Source of the DNA: Planococcus maritimus
GTDB taxonomy: Bacteria > Bacillota > Bacilli > Bacillales_A > Planococcaceae
Direction of reading: 5' to 3'
Length of the DNA: 64,000 bases
NCBI RefSeq assembly: GCF_001592825.1
Contig: NZ_LTZG01000032.1
Location: 124,001-188,000, forward strand
In this document: piece by piece, positions 1 to 10,108 of the stretch
How the letters are laid out: each line of letters starts with the position of its first letter
Numbering within the stretch: the stretch's first letter is position 1
Notes under the pieces: model-generated
What the model was told of the DNA's origin: nothing
What the model saw: only the letters and a program-made list of their open reading frames with translations
Databases searched by the model: none
Position numbers and translations under genes: made by a program

Positions 1-2269
1 CAACGGGGTGCTCATATGCTGCCAGTACACGCTCATGCGTTCGTGCGTAATCGGCCAAGTCTTTCAAGACAAAAAACGGGTCTCCCCCTTCTGTCAATTG
101 GCGCACGATAAAATCGGCATGATGCGGGCCGTCTGACCATTCTCCGCTCGACAGCTCTTCAATTGCTTCACGGATTAGCGGATCCCGGTCGATAATGTCT
201 TTCGGGTCATAGCTGCCATCATGCTCAAAGCGCATAACTTCCTCTGAACTCATGCCAAAGACAAAAGCATTTTCTTCCCCTACAGCATCGAAAATCTCGA
301 CATTTGCCCCGTCATACGTGCCGAGTGTCAGTGCCCCGTTCATCATGAATTTCATGTTGCCGGTTCCTGATGCTTCTTTTGAGGCAGTGGAGATCTGTTC
401 GCTGATATCTGCTGCTGGAATCATGTACTGCGCATGGCCGACATTATAGTCTTCGACGAAAACGACGTGGATGTGGCGCCTTGCAATTGGATCGTTATTG
501 ACGCGTTCGGCAACCGTGTTGATCAGCTTAATGACTTGTTTAGCGAAATGATAGCTAGGCGCGGATTTCCCGCCGAACAAGAAAGTCCGTGGATACGGCC
601 GGTAGTTCGAATCGCTTTTGATGCGCTTGTATAATTGCTGGACATGCAGGATGTTCATCAGCTGGCGTTTATAACCGTGGATTCGTTTGATGTGGATATC
701 AAAAATCGAATCGGGGTCAACGATGGTATTATGCGCTCTTTCGAGGTGATGGATCAGCTGCTCTTTTTTCAGCTTTTTAATGGCTTGAAAAGATTCCAGA
801 AACGGCCGGCTGTCCGCCAAATAACCGAGTTCACTCAATTGGGCAGGCTGCTGAATCCATTCCGGCCCAATGTTTTCCGTAATGAGTGTACTCAATTCCG
901 GATTGGCCCCCAGCAACCAGCGGCGATGGGTAATGCCATTGGTCTTGTTGTGGAATTTATGCGGGAAGTATTCATTCAGTTCTTTCATTTCCCGTTTTTT
1001 GAGAATTTCAGTATGGAGTTTTGCCACTCCGTTCACTTTATAGCTGCCCACGACCGCCAAGACGGCCATCTTCACGACGCCTTCATCGATGATTGACAGT
1101 TTGTGGACGGCCTGTTCGTCCAGTTCTTTCGATTCCCATTCCATTCTGAAGCGCCGGTCGATTTCTTCGATGATTTGGTAGACGCGCGGCAAGAGCTGTC
1201 GCAGCAGCCGGCTCTCCCATTTTTCCATCGCTTCTTCCAAAATCGTATGGTTCGTGTAAGAAATGGTTCGCGTTGTCAGCGACCATGCCTTATCCCACTC
1301 CAGCTCATAGTCGTCCATCAATATCCGCATCAACTCTGGCACCGATAAAGCCGGATGCGTATCGTTGATCTGGATGGCTACTTTTTCAGGCAATTCCTCA
1401 ATATCAAAATTACGTGTCGCCAGGATGGTGCGAATGGAGGCGCTGCATAAAAAGTATTGTTGTTTCAAACGCAGTAATTTGCCGCTATCGAGCGCATCAT
1501 CTGGGTACAGCCGGTCAGAAATTTTCGCTGTCTCGAGTTCGTTCATCAAATGCCCCAGTTCAGCAGGCTGCGGCTGTTCGGACATTTCCGCCTGCCATAG
1601 CCTGAGCGTATTAATCGTGCCGCCCTGTGCCCCCACAATCGGCATATCGTACGGCACAGCCTTGACCCATACTGCGTTTTTCAGTTCGGTGCGGACGCCT
1701 TCTTCCTCGACAGTCATATGAGTTTCCCCAAAAAACGGGATGTCGAGCGCCAGGTCATCACGACGCACTTCGAGGCTTTGTCCTTCCTTAATCCAATCCG
1801 TCGGCGTCTCCACTTGGAAGCCTTTGACAAAATGCTGGGTGAACAACCCCCCGCGGTAACGGATTCCGCAGCCATGGCCAGGCAAGCCGAGTGAAGCGAG
1901 TGAATCCAAGAAACACGCCGCCAAACGGCCTAGCCCGCCGTTTCCTAGTCCCGGTTCTTGCTCGAGCTCTTCGATTTCAGCCAGTTTATAGCCGAGTTCC
2001 CCAAGCGCTTCTTCTACCAGATTATAGGCGCCTAGATTGTGCAGGTTCTGTCCAAGCAAACGGCCCAGCAGGAACTCAATCGATAGATAATACAATTGCT
2101 TATCGCCGCTGTTCTGATTGGCAATCTGTTGTTTATCCCATTCCATCATGACTTCTTCACAAACCATTTTTCCTAACACATGATAGGCTGTGCTTTCTGT
2201 TTTATCCCCATTTTCCACTGCCAATCGCCTGTTGAATTCTTCTTTGAATTGTTCTTTGGAGTAAAACAT
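1..2269 (-). CDS. glgP: glycogen phosphorylase, partial (3' end outside window)
   Basis: Releases glucose-1-phosphate from the non-reducing ends of glycogen in the cytoplasm using pyridoxal phosphate (GT35 family). About 756 codons are in the window and the frame is still open at base 1; the family is about 800 residues, so only a short C-terminal piece is missing. The PLP site SGTGNMKF is visible, with the Schiff-base lysine at about residue 640 (codon at 350-352). The N-terminal half carries the family signatures EQEPGLGNGGLGRLAACFLD and NDTHPAL. The ATG at 2269 follows AAGGG and lies 14 bases after the glgA stop, so this is the last gene of the glg operon. Confidence 0.96.
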   Translation of the reverse strand, partial: MFYSKEQFKEEFNRRLAVENGDKTESTAYHVLGKMVCEEVMMEWDKQQIANQNSGDKQLYYLSIEFLLGRLLGQNLHNLGAYNLVEEALGELGYKLAEIEELEQEPGLGNGGLGRLAACFLDSLASLGLPGHGCGIRYRGGLFTQHFVKGFQVETPTDWIKEGQSLEVRRDDLALDIPFFGETHMTVEEEGVRTELKNAVWVKAVPYDMPIVGAQGGTINTLRLWQAEMSEQPQPAELGHLMNELETAKISDRLYPDDALDSGKLLRLKQQYFLCSASIRTILATRNFDIEELPEKVAIQINDTHPALSVPELMRILMDDYELEWDKAWSLTTRTISYTNHTILEEAMEKWESRLLRQLLPRVYQIIEEIDRRFRMEWESKELDEQAVHKLSIIDEGVVKMAVLAVVGSYKVNGVAKLHTEILKKREMKELNEYFPHKFHNKTNGITHRRWLLGANPELSTLITENIGPEWIQQPAQLSELGYLADSRPFLESFQAIKKLKKEQLIHHLERAHNTIVDPDSIFDIHIKRIHGYKRQLMNILHVQQLYKRIKSDSNYRPYPRTFLFGGKSAPSYHFAKQVIKLINTVAERVNNDPIARRHIHVVFVEDYNVGHAQYMIPAADISEQISTASKEASGTGNMKFMMNGALTLGTYDGANVEIFDAVGEENAFVFGMSSEEVMRFEHDGSYDPKDIIDRDPLIREAIEELSSGEWSDGPHHADFIVRQLTEGGDPFFVLKDLADYARTHERVLAAYEHPV

Positions 2270-2283
2270 TTTCAACACACCCT

Positions 2284-3708
2284 TCAGTTTAAGCTCGCAT
2301 ATAACTGTTCGTAGTCTTTTGCCGAACGCGACCAGGACGAATCTCTTTTCATGCCGTTATGGATCAACGCCTTCCAATGTTCCGGCTGATGATAAAACGA
2401 CAATGCGCGCGACAAGGCTTCATCATAATGAACGCCGGCTTTAAAATCGCTCAAGAACCCTGTTCCCGTAGTTTGTACTTCGTCATACTCTTCCACCGTA
2501 TCGCGCAAACCGCCCGTCCGGTTCGCTACAGGGATCGTCCCATAGCGCATGGAAATCAATTGGCTCAAGCCGCACGGTTCAAAATGCGAAGGCATCAGGA
2601 AAATATCCGCGCCTGCATATAATTGATGGGCAAAAGACTCGTCAAACCCGAGATGGACTGAGACCTTTCCGGCATAGTCCACTTCCAGGCGCTGGAAAAA
2701 CTCTTCAAAACGCGCTTCTCCTGAACCGAGCAACACAAATTGTACGTCGCCTTCTAGAAATTCAAGGAGGGTTTGTTCGAGCACATCGATCCCTTTTTGT
2801 CCCGACAAACGCGATATCATTGTCAACAAAGGAACATCCGGCTGTTCCGGCAGTCCGCAGCGTTTTTGGATGGCGCGCTTATTCGCCTGTTTCCCCTGCA
2901 AATCTTCTGCACTGAAAGTCTGCGCGATGTGTTCATCACCTTGCGGGTCGTAGGCGTCGGTGTCGATGCCGTTCAATATGCCTTGTAAATCGGTTTCTCT
3001 TTCGCCAAGCAAGTGTTGCAAGCCTTCCCCATAAGCCTCCGTCAAAATCTCATCTCGGTAATTCGGGCTGACAGTTGTTAATTTATCGGCATACAAGATA
3101 CCGGTTTTCAGAGAATTGAAGTTTCCGTGCCATTCGACTTGCCCGTTGTCATAAAAACTTTCATCCATTCGGTATTGCTCCAAGAATACGGATTTCGAAA
3201 AATTCCCTTGGAACTGGATATTGTGAATCGTCAGCATCGTTTTCACACGGCTGGATAATTGCTGATATTGCGGATCTTCTTTCAAGAGGAACGGCAATAC
3301 TGCCGTATGCCAATCATGGACGTGGACCACATCCGGTGCCGTCTCGGAACGCGCCAGGAAATCCAGTACCGCTCTGGTGAAAAAAGCATAGCGCTCGGCA
3401 TCGTCTGGCCCGTAGATGCTATCGCGTTCAAAATAAGAATCGTTTTCCAAGAATAAGAACTGGACACCGTGTTTAACAAGCTCATGCATGGTGTAAGTTG
3501 CCGTTTTTTCTTTAAATTCAAAAGAATGCACTTCCATTTTACGAAACTGCTCCTGGTAGCGTTCGTGAATCAAACTGTATTTCGGGATAATGACTTGTAC
3601 CTCGTGTCCAAGCTTGACCAATTCCAGCGGCAGCGCGCCGATGACATCGGCCAACCCCCCCGCTTTCGCAAAAGGCGCGCATTCCGCAGCGGCCATGACA
3701 ATCTTCAT
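2284..3708 (-). CDS. glgA: glycogen synthase (ADP-glucose dependent)
   Basis: Transfers glucose from ADP-glucose to the growing alpha-1,4-glucan (GT5 family, cytoplasmic). At 474 residues it has the usual bacterial length. The ADP-glucose-binding KAGGLADV loop is at residues 15-22, and the C-terminal Rossmann domain has the FEPCGLSQL and GTIPVANRTGGL signatures. The ATG follows AAAGGAGG and overlaps the glgD stop by four bases (ATGA), which indicates translational coupling. It is the fourth gene of glgBCDAP. Confidence 0.97.
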   Translation of the reverse strand: MKIVMAAAECAPFAKAGGLADVIGALPLELVKLGHEVQVIIPKYSLIHERYQEQFRKMEVHSFEFKEKTATYTMHELVKHGVQFLFLENDSYFERDSIYGPDDAERYAFFTRAVLDFLARSETAPDVVHVHDWHTAVLPFLLKEDPQYQQLSSRVKTMLTIHNIQFQGNFSKSVFLEQYRMDESFYDNGQVEWHGNFNSLKTGILYADKLTTVSPNYRDEILTEAYGEGLQHLLGERETDLQGILNGIDTDAYDPQGDEHIAQTFSAEDLQGKQANKRAIQKRCGLPEQPDVPLLTMISRLSGQKGIDVLEQTLLEFLEGDVQFVLLGSGEARFEEFFQRLEVDYAGKVSVHLGFDESFAHQLYAGADIFLMPSHFEPCGLSQLISMRYGTIPVANRTGGLRDTVEEYDEVQTTGTGFLSDFKAGVHYDEALSRALSFYHQPEHWKALIHNGMKRDSSWSRSAKDYEQLYASLN

Positions 3709-4727
3709 TGGGCATCCTCCTTTGTGACCCGCTCGCCTTTTCGAAGGACAATTGGCCGGTCAGCTGTGCCGGTCAGCTTGACACCTTTTTCAATATAGAC
3801 GTCTTTATCGGCAACTACATAAGCAAGTTCGCAATTTTCTTCGATGGTGCATTTTTGCATGATGATGCAGCTGTCAAGATTTGCGTTGCGGCCGATTGTG
3901 ACTGCACGGCTGATGATGCTATTCTTGACATTGCCCATAATGGTGCTGCCATTGGCCATCATCGAATTCGATACGTCTGATCCATCCAAGTAACGCGTCG
4001 GCGGCTCGTCTTTCACTTTTGTATAGATGGGAGCTTGAGGCAAAAATAGCAATCGGCGGTTGTTCTCGTCCAATAGCCCAAGCGATTCTTTAAAATACTG
4101 CTGAATCGAATCAATGATGGCGAAATATCCTTTGTATTCATATACTCCGTATGTATACGGAGCTTTTTTCAAATTTACTAAGTCTTCGACACTGAGAATG
4201 CGCTTTTCCCGATAAGAGTGAATCAATTCAAGAATCAACCTGCGCGATAGAATGTATGATTTTAAGGAGCCGCTTGCGCCGATGGCTTCCGTAATGTCAT
4301 TGCCAGACGCTAAATGACTGGCGAGCATTTCTTTATAATCCAATTGCCCCGCAACAAAACTGCTTGTTACCACGACATGCGTTTGGCGGCTTTTTTCAAA
4401 AAACTGAAGATTTTCTTCAAAGTCGCGGAAGGATCCAACTGTAGCGATGCCTCCGTTTTGATGGGTGGTCGGGAGAAAGAACAAGCCTTCTTTGCGCCGA
4501 TCCAAATCCCAGCTTTTTCCAACCCCAATGTGATCAATGAGCGAACCAAAGGGTTGCGAAGCGAAAATGCCGACTGAATTGATATCTGCATTCACTAAAT
4601 TCGATAAAGCGAAATCGATTAGGCGGTATCTCCCCGCGAACGGAATCGAAGAAACCGATCGATGAATGGTCAGGTCTTGAAGTCCTGCTACTTTTACAGA
4701 AGCGTCCACTGCAGCCATCAAAGTCAT
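3705..4727 (-). CDS. glgD: GlgD-type regulatory subunit of ADP-glucose pyrophosphorylase
   Basis: A GlgC paralogue that in Bacillales forms a complex with GlgC and raises its activity. The fold is kept ([20 protein letters not shown] near the N-terminus, C-terminal left-handed beta-helix repeats), but the nucleotide-binding GGxGxRL loop present in GlgC is absent, which fits a non-catalytic subunit. I chose the ATG at 4727 (340 residues): it overlaps the glgC stop as ATGA and has AGGAG at the right distance. An in-frame ATG at 4748 lies upstream of that ribosome site and is unlikely to be used. Confidence 0.93.
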   Translation of the reverse strand: MTLMAAVDASVKVAGLQDLTIHRSVSSIPFAGRYRLIDFALSNLVNADINSVGIFASQPFGSLIDHIGVGKSWDLDRRKEGLFFLPTTHQNGGIATVGSFRDFEENLQFFEKSRQTHVVVTSSFVAGQLDYKEMLASHLASGNDITEAIGASGSLKSYILSRRLILELIHSYREKRILSVEDLVNLKKAPYTYGVYEYKGYFAIIDSIQQYFKESLGLLDENNRRLLFLPQAPIYTKVKDEPPTRYLDGSDVSNSMMANGSTIMGNVKNSIISRAVTIGRNANLDSCIIMQKCTIEENCELAYVVADKDVYIEKGVKLTGTADRPIVLRKGERVTKEDAQ

Positions 4728-5872
4728 TGCTGTCCACTCTCCTTCCATGAATCGATTAAGTCTTGCGTCAATAGCGTGATGCCTGCTGCCGGTTCAAGCA
4801 ATTGATAATTTTCCGGAACCGTGACATCTGGCGGAACGATGACGCGGCTCAACTGGGCTCCACGCCCGATTTTTGTTCCGCTCATGATGACACTGTCTTC
4901 TACGACCGCTTCCTGCTCAACCAGGACATTTTGGAAAATGACCGAATGATTGACTGTTCCGCTAATGACGCAGCCTTCGTTGACCATAGAACCTTGCACG
5001 CGACCAGTATCGGTAATCACTTGTGGCGGCAATTGGGGGTTCGATGAGTAAATCCGCCACGCAGGATCGTGCAAAACGAGCCCTTCTGACGGGTCGAGCA
5101 AATCCATATTCGCTTCCCATAAGCTGTCGACCGTTCCAACATCTTTCCAGTATCCTTTGAACGGGTAGGCCACCATTTTCTTTTGCTCTGCCAGCATTTT
5201 CGGCAAAATGTCTTTCCCGAAATCATGGCTGGATTGTTCATTGCTATTATCTTCTTCCAAGTAATGCTCTAACTTTTTCCAATCGAATACATAAACTCCC
5301 ATAGAAGCGAGATTACTTTTCGGTTTTTCCGGTTTTTCATCAAATTCTACAATGTGCATATCGTCGTCAGTGTTGACGATACCGAAGCGGCTTGCCTCTT
5401 CCCACGGCACTTCCAAAACAGAAACCGTGACATCGGCTTGTTTTTCTTTATGGTATTCTACGAGTTTTTCATAATCCATTTTGTAAATATGGTCTCCTGA
5501 TAAAATCAAGACATAATCCGGGTCACAGCTGGTCAGGTAATTGATGTTCTGATAAATGGCGCTTGCTGTGCCTGCATACCATTTGATGCCATCGATTTCA
5601 GCATACGGCGGCAGCATGGTCACCCCGCCTTTATGGCGATCCAAATCCCAAGGCGTACCAAGCCCGATGTATCGGTGAAGCGCATGCGGCTGATACTGCG
5701 TCAAGACGCCGACCGTCGTGATGCCGGAATTGGTACAATTGGATAGAGGAAAATCAATGATCCGGTATTTCCCGCCATAAGGAATGGCTGGTTTCGCAAT
5801 ATCATATGTTAATGATTTCAAGCGGCTCCCTTGGCCGCCCGCGAGAAGCATCGCAACTACTTTTTCATTCAC
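4724..5872 (-). CDS. glgC: glucose-1-phosphate adenylyltransferase
   Basis: Makes ADP-glucose from ATP and glucose-1-phosphate, the committed step of bacterial glycogen synthesis. The nucleotidyltransferase loop [10 protein letters not shown] is at residues 9-18 and [13 protein letters not shown] lies in the catalytic domain; the C-terminus has hexapeptide-repeat character. I chose the GTG at 5872 (382 residues, family about 380) because it overlaps the glgB stop as GTGA and is preceded by GGAGTGG. An in-frame ATG at 5905 would add 11 residues that do not resemble GlgC. Confidence 0.96.
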   Translation of the reverse strand: MNEKVVAMLLAGGQGSRLKSLTYDIAKPAIPYGGKYRIIDFPLSNCTNSGITTVGVLTQYQPHALHRYIGLGTPWDLDRHKGGVTMLPPYAEIDGIKWYAGTASAIYQNINYLTSCDPDYVLILSGDHIYKMDYEKLVEYHKEKQADVTVSVLEVPWEEASRFGIVNTDDDMHIVEFDEKPEKPKSNLASMGVYVFDWKKLEHYLEEDNSNEQSSHDFGKDILPKMLAEQKKMVAYPFKGYWKDVGTVDSLWEANMDLLDPSEGLVLHDPAWRIYSSNPQLPPQVITDTGRVQGSMVNEGCVISGTVNHSVIFQNVLVEQEAVVEDSVIMSGTKIGRGAQLSRVIVPPDVTVPENYQLLEPAAGITLLTQDLIDSWKESGQQ

Positions 5873-7752
5873 AATAAACCACTCCCATCCTGTCTTTTTT
5901 TCCAAATACTCACCGTGAACGCCGGCAAATCAAGCTGTAACGAAAAAGGCTGATCATCGCACATGGTATCAAGTGTTTCTATCGCCTGCTGCAACTCTGC
6001 TGCAGAACCGCCGAACTGTGCTGCATTGGTGGAAAATATCTCTTCGTACATTCCTTTTTGCGGTGCGCCGACTTGAAACTCTTCGTAACGGTGTTCAGAG
6101 AAATTGCATAGCACAAGGCATTCGTCTTCCGGCAAAAACCCTCTGCGGATAAAGCTCGCTACGCTTTGTTCATGGTTATCGGCATCGAGCCACAAAAAGC
6201 CATCGCGCTCATCATCGAGTTCAAAAAACGCTTTTTCGCTTCGGTAGAACGCCAGCAATTCTTTCATGAATTCATGAATTCTCTTATGCTGTGGATCTTC
6301 GAGCGACGCCCAATCGAGTTCCGGTTGGAATTCCCATTCCTCGAAATGGCCGAACTCCTGTCCCATGAACAATAGTTTCTTACCCGGATGCGCCATCCAA
6401 AACCCAAACAGCAAACGCAACTGAAGGAAGCGTTCTTCCCTCGTGCCCGGCAGTTTGTTGAGCAAGGATTTCCGGCCATCCGCTACAGTGTCGTGGGAGA
6501 AAATCACCTGGTAACGCTCTTCGTATTGATACACCATTGAGAAGTTCATTTTTCCATGGGCTTTTGAGCGCTCTGCCGGCGGCGTTTTCATATACTCAAG
6601 CGTGTCGTGCATCCAGCCGAAATTCCATTTGTAATCAAAGCCAACACCGCCGAATTCGACCGGATGCGTCACTTTCGGATAATGCCAGGCATCTTCGGCA
6701 ATCAGCAATTTTTCCGGGTAATGGCGTTTCAAGCTAGCGGTCAATTTCCTGAGAAACTCCGCCCCTTCTTCGTTATGCGGTCGTTCCTTTATGTTCGGGA
6801 TGAACAAGAGATTGACGAGCGCATCCATCCGGTAACCGTCAAACTTAAATTCTTCGAGCCAATAATGGGCACTCGACAAGATAAAGCTCACCACTTCGCC
6901 TTTATTGATATCAAAGTTCAAGGTTCCCCAATCCGGGTTCATGCGGCGTTCTTCCCGCTCTTCTTCGTAAAGCAATTGGCCATTGAAGTTCGCCAACCCG
7001 TGCTGGTCCACGCAAAAATGGCCCGGGACCCAGTCCAAAATCAAACCCAGTCCATGTTCTGCGCAAGCTGTAACGAAATACTTCAATTCATCTGCCGTGC
7101 CATAGCGGCCAGTCGGTGAAAAATACCCAGTTGTCTGGTAGCCCCAAGATTCATCGAGCGGATGCTCGGTGATCGGCAAGATCTCGATATGCGTGAAGCC
7201 CATATCGATGACATATGGGATCAGCTGGTCGGCGATTTCGCGATACGTGTAAAACTCGCCGTCTTCCTTGCGCCGCCAAGTGCCGATATGCACTTCGTAA
7301 ATAGCCATCGGGCGTTCTAGATGCCGGTCGTTGATCGTTTGCTTATGCTTGAGTACATCCAATGGCCACGTGTATTCGTTGGAACCGGAAACAATCGATT
7401 TGGTGAACGGGCGCTTCTCGCTTTGCCTAGCATACGGATCTGATTTCCACAACACTTCGCCATTCGGTGTCCGAAGCGCATATTCATAGAGCTGGCCTTC
7501 CAGGTTTTCCGGGATGCTTGCCCCCCATATGCTTGAATCGTGCGGATGCCGCTTTAGCGCATAAGTGGAGACGCGTTCTGTCTCGGGATCGACACAGACG
7601 ACATCAGCGCCGTCAATTTCAGGAGCCCAAAGCGAAAAGGTGGTTTCTTTCCCGAGTGCATGTGCCCCAAAATACAGATAGCCATCAACCATTTGCCCTT
7701 CATGAAAAGCTTGCAGCCGTTCTGTCGTCCATGTATTCAACAAAAATTCCAT
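5869..7752 (-). CDS. glgB: 1,4-alpha-glucan branching enzyme
   Basis: Introduces alpha-1,6 branches into glycogen (GH13). An N-terminal CBM48-like domain precedes the catalytic barrel. Region I DWVPGHF, region [10 protein letters not shown] (nucleophile Asp) and region [11 protein letters not shown] (acid/base Glu) are visible. Region IV reads [13 protein letters not shown] where the family usually has SHDEVVHGK; the catalytic Asp is kept but the following Glu is Thr. The ATG at 7752 follows AAGGAGG at 6-7 bases and gives 627 residues, a usual length; an upstream in-frame ATG at 7779 lies before the ribosome site. First gene of the glg operon. Confidence 0.95.
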   Translation of the reverse strand: MEFLLNTWTTERLQAFHEGQMVDGYLYFGAHALGKETTFSLWAPEIDGADVVCVDPETERVSTYALKRHPHDSSIWGASIPENLEGQLYEYALRTPNGEVLWKSDPYARQSEKRPFTKSIVSGSNEYTWPLDVLKHKQTINDRHLERPMAIYEVHIGTWRRKEDGEFYTYREIADQLIPYVIDMGFTHIEILPITEHPLDESWGYQTTGYFSPTGRYGTADELKYFVTACAEHGLGLILDWVPGHFCVDQHGLANFNGQLLYEEEREERRMNPDWGTLNFDINKGEVVSFILSSAHYWLEEFKFDGYRMDALVNLLFIPNIKERPHNEEGAEFLRKLTASLKRHYPEKLLIAEDAWHYPKVTHPVEFGGVGFDYKWNFGWMHDTLEYMKTPPAERSKAHGKMNFSMVYQYEERYQVIFSHDTVADGRKSLLNKLPGTREERFLQLRLLFGFWMAHPGKKLLFMGQEFGHFEEWEFQPELDWASLEDPQHKRIHEFMKELLAFYRSEKAFFELDDERDGFLWLDADNHEQSVASFIRRGFLPEDECLVLCNFSEHRYEEFQVGAPQKGMYEEIFSTNAAQFGGSAAELQQAIETLDTMCDDQPFSLQLDLPAFTVSIWKKRQDGSGLL

Positions 7753-7899
7753 GTAGCGCCTCCTTTTGGCCGAAACCAAGTTTAGTTTCTATTCTACAGT
7801 TGGAATGTAAAGCCCTTGTTAAGTTGCTGATAGTTCCCAAAAAATCCCACAATTAATCAGAATGTCGCAATGTCTTCATATTTTTACGTGATAAACGGC

Positions 7900-7928
7900 T
7901 TGTCGTCAGGTCTGGTTTGGAATAGGCT
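7900..7928 (+). promoter_or_regulatory. putative sigma-A promoter for the SCO1-like gene
   Basis: TTGTCG and TAGGCT hexamers are separated by 17 bases, about 40 bases before the TTG start at 7969. The rest of the 7753-7968 gap must also hold the promoter of the divergent glg operon; several weak -35/-10 pairings are possible there and none is convincing. Confidence 0.45.
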
Positions 7929-7968
7929 AAAGAAAGACTAGCTTCAACATAGAAAGGACGCGAAATAA

Positions 7969-8556
7969 TTGCGAGCCCAAACCTATTTACTGAGCTTTAT
8001 GCTGATTGGCATGTTGTTTTTGACTGCCTGCGGCCAAGGCATTGATAACCCATTGAATTGGGAAACAGAAGAATTCACATTCACCGACCATAATGATGAA
8101 GACTTCGGATCCAGCGACCTCGAAGGAAAGGTCTGGCTGGCCGATTTTGTCTTCACTAGTTGCACAACGGTCTGCCTACCGATGATGGCGAATATGAAAG
8201 GCGTCCAGGAAGAACTTCAGGCGCAAGGACTTGATGTCGAGATCGTGTCATTCAGCGTAGACCCGACTGTCGACACACCGGAAATCTTGAAATCATATGC
8301 GGAAAACTACGATGTCGATTTGACCAGCTGGCATTTACTGACCGGCTATTCCCAAGAGGAAATTGCTGACTTTGCACTCGAGAACTTCAAAGCCATTGCC
8401 CAGAAGCCTCAAGATGATACGCAAGTAATCCACGGCACTTCTTTTTACTTGGTGAATCACGAAGGCGTCATTATGAAAGACTATGATGGACTGAACCCGC
8501 CGGTTGAAGACATCGTGCGCGATGCGGAGATCCTCGTCGAGGAGGCGGAAGGATGA
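7969..8556 (+). CDS. SCO1/SenC-type copper chaperone lipoprotein
   Basis: Thioredoxin-fold protein on the outer face of the membrane that in this family delivers copper to the CuA site of cytochrome oxidase. The N-terminus is a lipoprotein signal with lipobox L-T-A-C (Cys21). The copper motif CxxxC is at Cys65 and Cys69 (TSCTTVC) and the third ligand is probably His155 (VIHGTSF). At 195 residues it matches B. subtilis YpmQ-type proteins. It starts with TTG behind AAAGGA. The downstream gene overlaps by four bases (ATGA), so the two are translationally coupled. Confidence 0.92.
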   Translation: MRAQTYLLSFMLIGMLFLTACGQGIDNPLNWETEEFTFTDHNDEDFGSSDLEGKVWLADFVFTSCTTVCLPMMANMKGVQEELQAQGLDVEIVSFSVDPTVDTPEILKSYAENYDVDLTSWHLLTGYSQEEIADFALENFKAIAQKPQDDTQVIHGTSFYLVNHEGVIMKDYDGLNPPVEDIVRDAEILVEEAEG

Positions 8557-8882
8557 AACGCAAGCCGCTGGTCATAGCTGCCGTACTTGTGCTCTTGGCT
8601 GCTGCGGCTGTCTGGTTTTTCATGCCTCAGGAAAATGAGCCTTCCGCACAAAGCCGTATTGTGCTTGAACATACGCATCGTACGTTTATTGCGCCGTCTT
8701 GTTTTGAACAATCCGACCCAACGAATTTCCTGGAAGAATCGACGCTCGGCCAAGCACAGGAATTGAATTACCCCCCGCATTCTGAATGTACAGAAAAAGC
8801 ATTCCAAAGCAATCAGGACAGCCCGGCCATCCGGCTATTGAAAGAGCTAGGGCTGATGGAAAAAACACAAACCGATTGGTGA
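8553..8882 (+). CDS. small membrane-anchored extracytoplasmic protein, unknown function
   Basis: I do not recognise a family. The 109-residue product has an N-terminal membrane segment (about residues 5-24, rich in Ala, Val and Leu) followed by a soluble part predicted outside the cell. Two cysteines stand out (APSCFEQ and HSECTEK), together with HTH and PPHSEC, which could bind metal or form a disulfide. The ATG overlaps the stop of the SCO1-like gene, so the two are made together; a role in copper or thiol handling near cytochrome oxidase is only inferred from this coupling. Confidence 0.75.
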   Translation: MKRKPLVIAAVLVLLAAAAVWFFMPQENEPSAQSRIVLEHTHRTFIAPSCFEQSDPTNFLEESTLGQAQELNYPPHSECTEKAFQSNQDSPAIRLLKELGLMEKTQTDW

Positions 8883-8885
8883 CAC

Positions 8886-8910
8886 GGCAGGGCTGCGGCT
8901 CTGCCTTTTG
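8886..8910 (+). terminator. short terminator hairpin
   Basis: GGCAGGGC and GGCTCTGCC arms are followed by TTTTG. It lies just after the coupled small gene and just before the end of the convergent lactonase gene. The U-tract is short, so efficiency is uncertain. Confidence 0.5.
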
Positions 8911-9945
8911 CTATTTCAGCAAGCGCACGCAGACAGGCGTAACCGTCTCGACCCTATCGACTGTTTCGCCTGGCATGCCGTCTTCGCCGATGCGCTTGAC
9001 GGCGATCGTCCCCGAGCCTTCATGGGCGATGACGATCCATGGGCTATTTGGCACCAGCGTAAAATGCCTTGGCCCCGCTCCGCCGGCATCCGCATGGCCT
9101 ACCGCTTCGAGTAAGCCTTGTGCGACCCGGAACACCGCTATGCTGTCTTGGCCCCGGTTAGACACATAGACGAATCGTCCGTCTGTCGATACAGCGATTT
9201 CAGCAGCCGTATTGTCTCCTGTGAACTGTTTTGGCAACGCCGAGATATTCTGCCTTTCTTTCAAGTCACGGCCTTCGAGTGCATATACCGAAACCGTCGA
9301 ATTGAGTTCATTGACCCCGTATACATAGGCTTCGGACGGATGAACCGCTAGATGCCTCGGCCCTGCACCGGGTGCTGTCTTGGTCACTGCTTCTTGTTCC
9401 AGTTTTCCGGAATGCAAATCGAGACGGTAGCGGACAATTGCATCCGTTCCGAGATCGGAAACAAAAAAGCGATTCGTCCCTGGCAGTTGAAGCGCCGAAT
9501 GCGGATGGGCGGCATCTTGCCGGTCTGCATCTGCCCCGCTCCCTTCATGGTGTTTCGAATCGGCCATTTCACCGATCGAGCCATCTGACCGTAAGGGATG
9601 AACGGTGACATTCGCTCCGGAATACGTGACGGAAACCACCCATTGCCCATCTTCATCGATCGTAATGTGGGCAGGATGGTCGCCCCCAGCAGGCTGGCGA
9701 TTCAGCTCTTGGATCAGGCCTTTTTGAGGGTTTAGCCAATAGGCTACGACCTCCCCGTCTCCAGTTTCGCTGACGGCTGTAAAACTCGTGCCGTTCGGAT
9801 GAACCGCGAGAAATGAAGGGCGTTCCACTCCAGGAATTTCAGCTTTTTTCGCCAACTTCCCCGTAACAGGCTCTAATTCCCAAAGCGTGATGCCTGCCTG
9901 TTCGGCAGATGCATAAGACCCACTAACTATGTATGTACTGCTCAT
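8911..9945 (-). CDS. lactonase family beta-propeller (6-phosphogluconolactonase-like)
   Basis: Belongs to the lactonase family (PF10282), seven-bladed propellers that include 6-phosphogluconolactonases of the B. subtilis YkgB type. Repeats of the form GPRHLAVHPSEAYVYGVNEL, GRFVYVSNRGQDSIAVF and GAGPRHFTLVPNSPW run along its length, as expected for propeller blades. There is no signal peptide, so it should be cytoplasmic. The ATG at 9945 (344 residues) follows AGGAGGG; an in-frame ATG at 9993 precedes the ribosome site. Role in the pentose phosphate pathway is inferred from the family. It is a single-gene unit. Confidence 0.88.
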   Translation of the reverse strand: MSSTYIVSGSYASAEQAGITLWELEPVTGKLAKKAEIPGVERPSFLAVHPNGTSFTAVSETGDGEVVAYWLNPQKGLIQELNRQPAGGDHPAHITIDEDGQWVVSVTYSGANVTVHPLRSDGSIGEMADSKHHEGSGADADRQDAAHPHSALQLPGTNRFFVSDLGTDAIVRYRLDLHSGKLEQEAVTKTAPGAGPRHLAVHPSEAYVYGVNELNSTVSVYALEGRDLKERQNISALPKQFTGDNTAAEIAVSTDGRFVYVSNRGQDSIAVFRVAQGLLEAVGHADAGGAGPRHFTLVPNSPWIVIAHEGSGTIAVKRIGEDGMPGETVDRVETVTPVCVRLLK

Positions 9946-10108
9946 CCTATCCCTCCTTTTGGTTTTGCCGTCGCTCTCGCACCAATCATTCATCTGCCTG
10001 CAATGTAAAGTTTCGCTAGATTTTTCACTTTCCTCTTCAATTCATCCATTCAGTGCGGTAAAGTGGTGGAATGAATGAGATATTTTAATTAGAAAGAGAG
10101 TGGTTGCG

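Noticed and set aside
635-1096. Plus-strand frame of 153 codons opposite glgP
   Set aside because: Antisense shadow of a well-conserved gene; no start signal, and codon use reflects the opposite strand.
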